Shown here piece by piece: positions 1 through 12,800 of a stretch of 64,000 nucleotides of DNA (positions within the stretch are counted from its first letter, which is position 1; each line of letters begins with the position of its first letter). The stretch spans positions 20,088,001 to 20,152,000 of the forward strand of contig CM082577.2 of assembly GCA_040954595.2 (NCBI GenBank), in the 5' to 3' direction. The notes under the pieces are model-generated. The model was not told the DNA's origin and did not search any database. It saw only the letters and a program-made list of their open reading frames with translations. The position numbers and the translations under genes are program-made. The stretch is from Balanoglossus misakiensis (taxonomy: Eukaryota; Hemichordata).

Positions 1-756
1 AGTGATTTATGGGACAAGTCTCTTGCTGCTTTCACATGCTGCTTTCACAGGTGTGGTTTAGGGCACCCCTGGGGCGGCCTTAATTTGTGAGTGCCACGTG
101 TGAAAAGGGCTGCTTTCTTTGAGACACTGTTGATGAGTGGGTCCAGGGTTGGTGTGCCACGTAAAACAGCCACTCAAATCACCTGTTTACAGACACCGCA
201 CTAAACACCGATCTAAACGCCCTCTACCTACCTGGTTTGTCTCATTTAGCGTTGAGTTTCACATGCACAGTGCACTAAAACATGGCTGGAGCAGTGTGTC
301 TCATGACAACAATTGGGGTGACGTGGAAACTCAATTAATTTTATCCATCAAGGCGCTGAAATGGCCAAGTCACATACACAGCCTCAGGGAATGCAAGTTG
401 ACCTCTGTCGACGATTTAGTCCCATGGACAGTCTTTCAAGCGCAACCTCCATTGAAAAGTTACCATAAACTGGTATCGGATCATGCAAATGCCCATTAAA
501 TCTGTGTCGATGATGTGTAGAACGCGAATTCAGGAGTAGCATGTGCAGCAAACACAACACTGGATCTGCCATTGGAACCCTATTTACGCTGCTGTAGATC
601 GTACGGGGCAAAGACACCCATCCCTTTTATAACATATGTGAATGCAAAAATACTTACGATAATCCCAAAAAGGGAGGCTTGAACTGTGGCATGTATGAAA
701 GCAGTTTCTGCATTTCTTTTGAAATTGTTTTATTGATCATTATTTGTGTATTGCAG
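1..756 (+). other. Probable gene 1 intron
   Basis: No EGF, CUB or other coding exon is recognisable here. The next exon begins in phase 1, so a coding exon of the same gene must lie upstream of the window. An ORF of 120 codons at 137-499 has no recognisable domain. Confidence 0.5.
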
Positions 757-870
757 ACATAGATGAGTGTGCCAGTGGTCCCTGTAAAAATGGTGGTACC
801 TGTCAAAATGGACAAAACACATACACCTGCTTCTGTTTGCCAGGTTGGACTGGCGTCAATTGTGATACTG
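757..870 (+). CDS. Gene 1 exon: EGF1 (cbEGF)
   Basis: 38 codons after TTGCAG, donor GTGAGT. The module starts [10 protein letters not shown] and has CKNGGTC, so it carries both the O-glucose and O-fucose motifs. Its C3-to-C5 segment [12 protein letters not shown] fits the Asp/Asn beta-hydroxylation motif. Confidence 0.9.
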
Positions 871-3800
871 GTGAGTCAACATAGCTGTCTAAATGATTTG
901 TACCATTTCAAACTTAATTGAACTGCCATGAAATAATTGCTGCAATTTTGCAGTAATGAAACCTGACATTTTGTCAACAGGGGTGAATCCCCTATCCCCC
1001 CGTCTCCAGATGAAACACTATTAACTGCTTGGTTGCATGTTTAATAGTGGTCAGTGACTGGCAGAAGAGGTTTGGGATAAGGGCATGTTTTCTGGAAGAG
1101 TCAGGATATATTAATTATTGGTTCTCATTCTTGCAGACATAAATGAGTGTGCCAGTCAGCCATGCTTGAATGGTGCCACATGTAGAGACGGTGTCAATGG
1201 CTACACCTGTAGTTGCTTTGCTGGATGGACTGGAACACTTTGTGAACTGGACATCAATGAATGTAGCAGCAGTCCGTGTCTGAATGGTGGTCTTTGCAAC
1301 AATTTACAGAATAGATACACTTGTACATGTACTGCAGGATGGCAGGGTCTACGCTGTGAGATTGGTGAGTTCTGATAATGTCTGTAGTGAAAACAACTTT
1401 CACTGTTTTTTTGGTTGGGTAACATTCACAAATAATGGAAAACATGAAATCCCCCCCCCCCCCCCCCAAAATAGACCAACAAACATTTTGGGATTGGGTT
1501 CCTAGGGATGATATAGTCAAATTCTGTTGTTATATGCAGGATTGGATTTTGGGGGCATCAAATTTTGATTACCTTGAAATTTGGTGCACAGAATTTTGAT
1601 TACCTTGAAATTTGGTGCACCATTTAATTCTACAGCAATTATCTTGTTTATAATCCAAAGTATGACAGTGGAGCTATCGGATGTTAGTTGGCTTGTTTAT
1701 TTTGCTGCACAAAAAGGATATGATACAAATGGATGTTCCAGCAGAAAATCAGATGGATAAAAAATGTATTATATTATATCATGCTACCGTCCGCGATTCT
1801 GATTGGACGAGAGCTGAATCCAGCCATGGTAAAATACTGTTTTACCATGGCTAGCAGTGGTAAAACGGGCCCCTGAACTAGCATTCGGCAGCAAAAATGT
1901 GCGGTTAAACCACAGTCGCGCGTGTTTAAACCAAATAAATAAAACAAAAATACTGTTGAATTAACGGACGTTTTATTTTGGAACTGCTCTGTGGATATAT
2001 TTGTCGCTTTGCCACGCGCGATGCCCGTCTTGTCACTTTTTGTCGTCTGCTTCATGTTTAATGCTCGATCCCGGCCGCTCGTGTTTACATTCGTCGTCGC
2101 CATGTTGGTTCACGATCGTAATTTCTCTTTCTGACACCGTTTCGGTAAGAAAATGACACTGATATGCCACAGAAACAGTTGTTGATATAATATAATAGCA
2201 ATAACCCCCGCCTCAGTCGGGTATACACTCGATTTGGGTACAATTCGCTCCATATAGCACGAGCCTGACGGCTCGTGCTATATGTCTCGAATTGTACCCA
2301 AATCTCGTGTATACCCGCCTGCGGCGGGGGTTATTGCTTAAATAGCTTATATTCTTTATTCAGTTCTTTTCAAGTAAAATATTTTGCCACTATCACACGC
2401 CTTATGACTGTTTGGTTACACAGATTCCAATGAATGTGCCAGCAATCCGTGTTTCAATGGTGCAACCTGTAACAATGAACAGAATAGCTATTCATGTACC
2501 TGTACTCCTGGTTGGATGGGTGTCAACTGTGAAACTGACATCAATGAATGTCTGAGTGACCCATGTCTGAATGGTGGCTCTTGTGCCAATGGTCCTGATA
2601 AATATACTTGTATTTGTTTACCTGGCTGGACTGGCATCAACTGTCAGACAGGTGAGTCACTTGTGTAGCTTCTGTCAAACTTGTTCAAATGAATGTGAGG
2701 AAACTCACCACTTTGAAAGATTCCTTTTCATTTAATAATTTGAAATATGTTTTCTCATAAAACTTAAACTGTAATAGCGGATTATGATAAATACTAATAA
2801 TGTTTATGTTCATTGAGTTGGGATAGTACTCCGATCTCAGAGACATAATTTTTCTTGATTGTTTTCACAGATATTGACGAGTGTCTGAGCAATCCATGTC
2901 AAAATGGTGGTACATGCACTAACTTGTTGAATCACTTTACCTGTCAATGTCTGTCAGGTTGGACTGGCACAAACTGTGAAATTGGTAAGTCTGATTAAGT
3001 CATTTTGAAGTGAAACCTATCCTCAAAATGTGATCAAAGATAAACACCTGACATGTGAGTTTTATAACCAGTATTATATTATACCAGTATATTGATGGTG
3101 TAAATCACGCTATTTGATTGGTCGAGACACGACACGTGACCGTGATATATTAGCCATATACCACAGTCATATATCATAGTCAAAGAAAATGCCTTTTTAA
3201 AATGTTTTATGCAAAGTTTCAGGTATGTAGGAGTACTTCAAAGTGCATACTCCGAGTTCAAAGACCGAGTCGGACTTCAAAGTCCGAGTACTCGGACTTG
3301 TACACTCCGAGTAGTGGCTGTACTCGGACTTGTATACACCGAGTTGCACTCGGTGCTCGGACTTGCGTACTCCGAGTTACACACTGCCTATGAAAGACAA
3401 CGGACGGCAAAAATCCTGTTTTCATTACTCAAGAAGTCATTTATTGCTTACTACCACGATCGGTGTCCATGATGTCTTGTTGCGCCAGTTTTGAATAGGC
3501 ATATTACATCCACAACAACATTCTGATTCATAGGGCTAGATCCATGCGGTCACGGAGTGACCACTCGTTCACACAGTCACTCCTGGGCGTTCACTAAAGC
3601 ATAGCACGTAACTGCACTCATACAACCGTTTTTCAAAATAAAAAAATATTACGTTTTATATTTAGACATAAAAACGTAGGGCAAGTATACCGATCACGGA
3701 ACAATGCGGAAGCGAGTAGTCAGATTCATCGCGCTATCGAGCGCAGTGCGACCTCGACCATATTTCAACCGATGACGTCATTCAAAAATGGCGATTGTCG

Positions 3801-6800
3801 CATCGCAGTATGCGCATTTCGTGTTCGTTAGCGTAATTTTCACTTAGCTTCTAAAATTGACAAACCAATGAGCTCCTTATAAAATTCAGTGTAAAATCAG
3901 ACTTGGATATGATCTAGTAGATAGGAAAGGTCAGTATTTAACCAAACGGAAATTACGCGGAGCGTGCATTTTGTACATGATACAATACAGCATGTCGAGA
4001 GATTGAAAGAAAGTTGAATGTTGCGATACTTTCAAAACCCCTCGATCGATTTGACTGGAAGCTCAGTATAAAGTATTCCCACATTTTTATCGCAATATCG
4101 AATATTATTTGTGCTTTTAAAAGCTGGCTTTTGTTCAACTGTAACTCGGAGTACGCAAGTCCGAGCACCGAGTGCAACTCGGTGTATACAAGTCCGAGTA
4201 CAGCCACTACTCGGAGTGTACAAGTCCGAGTACTCGGACTTTGAAGTCCGACTCGGTCTTTGAACTCGGAGTATGCACTTCGAAGTACCCTTACATACCT
4301 CAAAGTTTCAATAAACTGGCATAATATAATAGCAATAAAACACCCCCAGCCATGGTATACCACTCGATTTTGACCAGTTCAACTCCATATACGCACTCGC
4401 TAACGCTCGTGCGTATATGTCGTGAACTGGTCAAAATCTCGTGGTATACCATGGCTGGAGGTGTTTTATTGCTTAATCACGACCCAGTGCTTGAAAGACC
4501 CATTTTTTGAAAAGATACCATGACTAGACTCACTGTTTGAAATAGAGGGACCCAGTATTGAAATAGTAAGTAATATAGACCCAGTATTCATGGATGTGTA
4601 AATCAAATTTTCAAGCAAGAGAAACTTTGCAATATATCCATGAAAATTACAGATAACCTTAGGAATACTTTATGTTAATAATCTTTCATACATCAAGTTA
4701 TAAATTGATAGGCTGCACCCTTATCTGCTGTGTGTATGTTAATCTGCAAGGTCAATCTGCACCCTTGTTCTGTGCCATTGATCCATACCACTAATAAATG
4801 ATAATGAAATGGTGATACAAATACTGGTGTGCAGAATGGGGGCGCAGAGTATTAAAATGCATGTAGCGCAGATTGGGACTCAAAATGTCATTTTTTTAAT
4901 TCCTCACATACCTGATATTTCTTGGAAAGTCAAATGCCTTGTTTAGACACTGCCCATTAATCAAAGGTACATGAGCTGCAACTGGATAAAAAAATTAAAG
5001 TTTTAAATAATCTGATATATGCTTTGAATTACTGTAAAACACTTTATTTTCGCGAGCAATAAATTTTCGCCAAATACGCGAGAGCCGAAATAGCGTGAAA
5101 ATAAAAAGTCGCGTAATTTTTTTTTAAAGATAACGATGCAGTGAATTTTGAAATAAGAAAACAAAAATTAATACTCGCGAAACAGTGGCCTCTCTCGATA
5201 TCACGAAAATTTCAACTCGCGAAAATAAAGTGTTTTACAGTATGTCTATTAAATGATATTTCATGATCATATATCAAGCTCAACACTCATTTATGACAAA
5301 ATGGCCAAAAATTAAAGAAAAACGAAAATTCCTGCAATTTTAAAAAAAGTGCAATATTGCAATGAAAAATGAAAATGTAATGTCTCAGCGGAGTACATTT
5401 ACTTCCATGAGCTCAAGTGGATGAGATCATGTTTTGTTTATGAAGTTTCATAACCGGAAATGCAACATTTTCGTTGTTTCTTGCATTTTCCCATGGTGGC
5501 GGCCATAATCGCTTGCGGCAAAGCTTTATTATTTATCTGGTTAAATCTTGCATATGCACTCATATTTAGGGTTAATAATGCTTGTGTGTAGTTCACTGCC
5601 TTCATCTGCATGAACTAATGGTAGTACAGTTTGAAACAAAAAATATGATGATAATTATCCCAAACGTTGCAGCTTATGTGCCTTTATAAGATGGTGCTGG
5701 AATGTTCTGGGTTGGAAACTAGCATAAATATCATGTGTGGAAGGTTCATTGTGATCTGGAATAGATTTGTCATGGCATAACTAGCCCAGACCTAAGCCGG
5801 TGTGAGAAATAATTTGAGTCTGTAACATAGTGTGTGAACATGTATATGTGTAACAGCAACATTCTTAAGTCCTGTGTGTGTTGTTTTCAGGAATCAATGA
5901 GTGCACTAGTGATCCTTGTCTAAATGGAGGTATTTGCATCAATGGTGACAACAAGTACACATGTCAGTGTCCTGCTGGGTTTCAAGGATATAACTGTGAA
6001 GTTGGTAAGTCTATCAATTTGTAATTTGACAATGTAGTGTGGAAGTATTCCCTTATTTCGTTACCTTCATTGCTAATTGATTCACTCTGTAAATGTCTAG
6101 TATATAAACTTTGACAAAAACAGCTCTTTAAATACCAAGTTTTTAAAATGGTGGCAAATCACAGCTGATTGTATCTGTCCATGTTGTTGCTAATAAATTG
6201 TGTAATTTCTTATTCCTACCAGACATTGATGAATGCATGAGTAGTCCATGTTCTGGTCTGGCTACTTGTGTGAATCTGGTCAACATGTATCAGTGCTTGT
6301 GTCCCGCTGGATGGACAGGTGTCAGATGTGAAACAGGTAAGTCGAAATCACCTATCATGCATCAGTTCCTGATTAGAGACAGCAAATAGTCTTGTAGAAG
6401 TGAGTATTTAGTGAACAGTGACTGACTGTCAATCATAGGTGATGGTTACTTATGTTGGGTGCTACTTGTTATGAGAGATGTTGCAGCAGAAATCTTGTCT
6501 GATATCAAATTTATGAAATGTTCTTTACAGATATTGATGAGTGTGCCAGTAATCCATGTGTCAATGGGGCTACATGTATCAATGGACAGAACCAGTACAC
6601 TTGCATTTGTGTTGCTGGTTGGGCTGGTATTAACTGTGATATTGGTACGTACTTTTTATTACTATACAATTTATGCATTTACAGTTACACTGCAGTGATC
6701 TCATAAATATTGCCATTGTTTTATGTCTATAAATGATGTATCTCAGATTTTCACACTCAGGATACTTGATCCAAGGGCATACAATACAATGTGGTTGCTT

Positions 6801-9800
6801 TACCCAAATCTTGTGTTTGTTTTTGTTAGTCACCATACAAAGTGTACATCTAGTCTTATGACATTGTGAAGTGTCTGTGGTGCATCTACAGGTGGATCCA
6901 GTGTCAACACCAATTTACTTGTTATGTATTGTTGTAATGTGTTTATGGCATGTTTGCTGGTCTAGTCATCGTCATGTCATTTACCTTGTCAAGTACATAC
7001 CCATACATATGTATGAATTATCATTAATTTTCAGGCTCAGTAATCTTTCATTTTTATCTAACTAGATATCAACGAATGTGCCAGTTTGCCTTGTCTGAAT
7101 GGGGCTACATGTATCAATGGCTTCAATGAGTATACTTGTGTTTGTAAACTAGGATATTCTGGAACCAACTGTGATATAGGTCAGTTGATCATTCAATCAG
7201 TTTTCGGAATGTTTTAACTTTGCTTCTTTTCTCAACTTTTAAAGCTATTGATATGAACATGATTTGTGTGTGCTAATTCCTTTATTTGAAAAAGGTTAAA
7301 GGGACAAAGTCTCTGTCTCCCTGCCCTTTTTTCCATTAATTATGTTTGATACAAGACCCTGTTTATGTTATTCTGCATGTGGATATATAGTGAATCAATG
7401 TTCGACCACACACAACTTCCATATCCATTGTAGGATATGAGAGTAAAATCTCTCCCTAATGAATAAATAATAAACACTGATACGATTGTTAGTTCACATG
7501 ACCCAGGGGAAGCATATCTGCAGCTTGAGCTGAGAAAGTTCAGAGAAAAACGAGACTAATGATTTGTTGGACTGTTAATTTGAAATGATATCCAGCCTCA
7601 GATTGTGCAGTGATATGTTGCTATTCCCCATCTTGCAATTGTGCTGTGGAATAAGTCTGGCCTGTAAATGTGACATGGAGAACCTCACAAAGTCCAGAGC
7701 CACACAGAAATTGGTCTGTTGTTTACAATGAAAACCTATAATTTGTATTTATTTGCAGAAATTAATGAATGTTCCAGCAATCCATGTCAGAATGGTGGTG
7801 TGTGTTACAATGATGTCAACCAATATACATGTCAATGTACACCTGGATGGACTGGCTACAACTGTGAAATTGGTAGGTTCACTACACTGTCGCAGTACAT
7901 GTCGTATTCTGTGACATTTTTTACTTCCAGTGCAGTAAATATGTGATGTGTTTTCATCTTAGCGATTTTTATCATGTAGTGCTATTGTATGCAACTCCAA
8001 TTATGGCTGTTAGTGTGGTGCTCAAATCCCAAACAGGGTTTGCAGTGTAGTGTGCGCAAAACTACTTCTACTGATCAAAAGTGATGTTAAAATGAGAAAG
8101 TACAGTTCCAATGCATTGATTGGCATTGTGGCTTTTTATTTTCAAACCTGTAGATGTCAACGAGTGTTCGAGCAACCCCTGTCAGAATGGTGCTTTGTGC
8201 AATAACTTGGCCAACATGTATACTTGTGACTGTGCACCAGGATGGAGTGGCTATAATTGTGATATCGGTAAGACTGTTAGACAGATCATTAAAGGGACAA
8301 AGTCTCTCTCTCGCTGCCCTTTTTCCATTAATTATAATTGATACAAGACACACTTTATGTTAATGTACATGTGGATAATATATAGTGAGTCAATGTTCAA
8401 CCACACATGCCTTCCATCCCGCTTGTAGACACGAGAGTGAATAAACTCGCCAAAATGAATAATCGTTCTCTACCATTTATTCATTTTGGGCGAGTTTTTA
8501 CTCTCATATCATACAAGCGGGATGGAAGTTGTGTGTGGTTGAACGTTCATTCACTACATATACACATGTACATTAACATGAACGGTGTCTTGTATCAAAC
8601 ATAATTAATGGAAAAAGGGCAGTGAGAGACAGACTTTGTCCCTTTAATATTCATCTCAAGAAAGGCTTCACACAGGGCTCTTGGGGGGATTATTTAAGCA
8701 ATAAAACACCCCCAGCCATGGTATACCACGAGATTTTGACCAGTTCACGACATATACGCACGAGCGATAGCGAGTGCGTATATGGAGTTGAACTGGTCAA
8801 AATCGAGTGATATACCATGGCTGGGGGTGTTTTATTGCTATTATATTATGCCAGTATATTGAAACTTTGCATAAAACATTTTAAAAAGGCATTTTCTTTG
8901 ACTATGATATATGACTGTGGTATATGGCTAATATATCACGGTCACGTGTCGTGTCTCGACCAATCAAATAGCGTGATTTACACCATCAATATACTGGTAT
9001 AATATAATAGGGGTTATTACACGAATGTTGGTCGATAACACGTCGTATTCGAGTGATATCCATATAAATACGGAAATCACGAGAATGCGATACGGTATTT
9101 TCACTCGGTGAAAATACCGGCTAATATCTTCACTGCGAGAACAATAGAAAGTCAGCCAAATACAGGTGTTGCATGTATGATGATGCTCAATATCACATGG
9201 CAAAAAACCAGCTTATTATCTATCCAATGGTGTAAATGATTGCCCAAAATTCTTACCCATTATAGGCAACAAGGTAATTCCCCTGTAATTATTGACACAA
9301 TCCTGCTCTCTTTTCTTAAATGGGGGAGAGACACCACCTGTTTGGAAGGGAAATTCCAGAGTCAAGGAATGCATTTAAAAGTTTACACATCATTTCTTTG
9401 CCTAGGTAGATGTATGATGACCAGCGTTAACTGCATGAACAGTTTTCAGATTCCACCTATCTATGGAACATTCTGTACAAAGTAAAAAATGTTAGGGTAA
9501 AATCAACTGTGGTTTGTGCCAACTGAAAGTAGAAACTACTTAATTTTTGTTTGCAGACATTAATGAATGTGAAAGCAATCCGTGTCAGAATGGTGGAAGA
9601 TGTGATGATGGTTTGAATGGCTACACTTGTGATTGTCGACCAGGGTGGCAAGGTGTTCATTGTTCTTTGGGTAAGTTCAGCTTTTCATTCTAGTAATCAT
9701 TCATAAGCTGCCATGTATGTTGCAATTGTTATTCTTCAATCAGTTATTGGGGTACATGGCTACTGTTTCTAGGTCTGGTTTACATAGGTACCCCAGATTC

Positions 9801-12800
9801 TGCTTTGCAGTATCTGATTGTTTTAATACTCTTCTCTATTCCATTCTAGATATTGATGAATGTTCCAGCAGTCCTTGTAAAAATGGGGGAGAATGTGTCA
9901 ATTTGGAAAACAGATATGAATGTAACTGCCCCGTTGGATACACAGGCACTAACTGTGAATATGGTAAGAATCTGTATCTCTGAAATGACATGAAAGCAAT
10001 TAAGTAATAGAAATCTTGTAATTTTATTTATGATAATTGCATTATGGATTTGACGAACTCAAGACTTTTCAACCTTATTATCGACTGATCAAGAATGTGA
10101 CACCTACAGATTGAACTATTTAAACAAATTCATTATGTTAAACAATAGAATGCACCTTTGATTCGTTTGTATTGTAATTATGATATTCACTGATGTTTGT
10201 TTGTTTGTTTTTTCATTCATTTGTTCACATATTCATTCATTCATTCATTCATTCATTCATTCATTCTTTAATTTACAGAGATTGATGAGTGTGCCAGTCG
10301 TCCATGTTTGAATGGTGGTATTTGTTACAATGAATTGAATAGTTACAGTTGTGTCTGTGCGCCGGGATACACTGGTACTCACTGTGAAGTTGGTAAGTAC
10401 TAATAATTTTGGTTGTAATATTATACTCACAATAACTGTTCCATATATAGTGCATTTTCACACATTAGTTGTTACAGTAAATAGAGACTCTGAGGTTGTT
10501 ATTAAAAGTTCTACTTCTACTCAAGGAAATAATGTTATCCCGTTCACCACAACGGTCCATATCCATTGTTTTTAATGTAAAAGTTGAATTTCCGCAGAGG
10601 AAGATGGGTGAAAGGGTTAAAAAATGATTGAATAGAAATGTTCATGCATGATGCCTCAACACAAGGTGCAAAGATACTGTAGCTCTGATAACATTAGAAG
10701 TATAGCTGACAAAATGCAAACAAAACACAGCTTTGTCCCTTTAGCATTAAGTCATATTTCTTCAGGTTTTGAGAAATGACATACAAACAAGTGATGAATG
10801 AGATGAGAGGAACTATTGAACTGCAATTGGGCAGTTGCAGATTAGGGTTCAAAAAAACTGATTGTGATGAAAGCACAAACTTACCAATTGTCTCCATAGT
10901 TACAGTAGTTTGTATTCATTTTCTATGTAATGGTATTTCTAGAAAAGGTTGAAGTGTATATAACATGATATTTGGGTCATTTTTATTACTCTCAGAATTA
11001 TTGGAATGCAGCACAAATCCTTGCCTGAATGGTGGTACATGTCTGGAAGGCATTGATGGCTACACTTGTCGTTGTGTTCCTGGCTGGATCGGCTATACTT
11101 GTGAAACCAATGTTGATGAATGCCAGAGTGAACCATGTTTGAATGGTGGTATTTGTTTTGATGGTATCAATAAGTATGTGTGTACATGTAGACCTGGTTA
11201 TGAAGGACCAAACTGTGGAGTCGGTAAGTCTGCAAGTCTTGTAACAAGTTTGGGGGGAAAATTGTGCATTTAGAATCATAGTGTTTTTACTAAGTAAAGA
11301 AATGTGGCCAGAGGACATACAGCTGAAAGATCTTTTAACTGCAAGGGGTACTTTCCATGATCATGGAGAGCATGTGTGAAATGGGTAAATCTGTTGTTCT
11401 TGTGACATGATTGCAGCTCACAGTTGTAAAAATCATTTGCTGCACAGCTCTTGTAGATATGAATTTTTCAAATCATAGGGAAAAACTCTGAAAGACCTTT
11501 GTCTATTTAAGTATAAATATATAGTAAGTACTAGATAACTGTAGTTTATTTGAAAAACTTGTTGTAAATAAGAGTATTTTGTCTTGAAAATGTGTGTTGC
11601 ACAAATGCTTACTTTGAAGTTTAATTTTGTTGTTTCCCCTCTAAGTTTTTCAGACTGTATTATATGTTGGTTTGAATGTGGACTAGATTTGTTCAGACAA
11701 GTACAACATATGTTGTACAAATATATGCAATAACTGTACAGGGATGATCAAAACAATTGCTATGTGTTATTCGACAAACCATTACTGAGATCAATTTAGT
11801 GATCCTTAACACCTAAGCACTGTTTGTCCTTCACATGTAGTTGCACTTGTATTCACCAGCATGGACTGCCAATTTGTCTATTTATGGGTTACAATAATTT
11901 GTGTATACTCTAAATCAAGCTGACTATTTTCTGTATGATTTTTTTGCCAATTTTATTTCCAATTACGTGGGCATCTCATGTAATAGTTAGATGTTATACA
12001 CCTATAAGCCTGTTCTTGAAAAAAAACCCTGAATATTCAGTTTTGACATATTTACCGGCTTCACTATTTATGAAACCATTTGTTATGCCAAATGTTAGCA
12101 ATAATGTATTAGTTGTGGAAATTATATGCACTAATCACATTTCTGCTGGGTTTTTTTACAGATGTCAATGAATGTGCCAATTATCCATGTATGAATGGAG
12201 CTACATGTATTGATCAGATAAATTCCTATCAATGTGTCTGTCAACCTGGCTGGACTGGGTATCATTGTGAGACAGGTCAGTGTATTCAGTTTCTTAGAGT
12301 TTCATATAACTAACCTTTCTCTCCTCCCATTGACTGGACAGAGGACTTAATTAAAGCTTAGCTTTATGAAAGTAATCCTGTCCAAAATAAACCATACCCT
12401 GTATGTCCATGAATTACTGAAAGGAAAGACGTAAACAATATTTGGATTGAATCATGCATATAACATTATTTTAAATAAATGACAATAATTGTCTTCTTTT
12501 ATGCAGATATCAATGAATGCAGCAGTGGACCATGTATGAATGGTGGTATCTGCTACAATTTAGTCAACGCATACCGCTGTCAATGTCCAACTGGGTGGAC
12601 AGGAATTAACTGCGAAACAGGTAATGACATTAATTAATATTTTTGACAAACTAATTTGTCGACTTTTGAAAGATGATTATGGGAATTGGTATGCTGACTT
12701 GACCAAAAGGCAGTCTTGTATAGCATTCTGTTTGTGACCCTTGTGTACAGATAATCATACACACCACTTCTTTAAAATAAATATGTCAAGATTTCATCAC

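Noticed and set aside
137-499. 120-codon ORF upstream of the first EGF exon
   Set aside because: No domain, no signal peptide, and composition like the surrounding intron. Probably chance.
1774-2103. 109-codon minus-strand frame with a shared peptide in family A
   Set aside because: The frame recurs because the repeat recurs. Copies disagree on start and stop, and no transposase motif is present. I treat it as noncoding repeat, not a gene.
3202-4363. ORFs in the ACTCGGACTTG-rich arms
   Set aside because: Both arms give mirrored peptides because they are inverted repeats. No conserved protein is recognisable.
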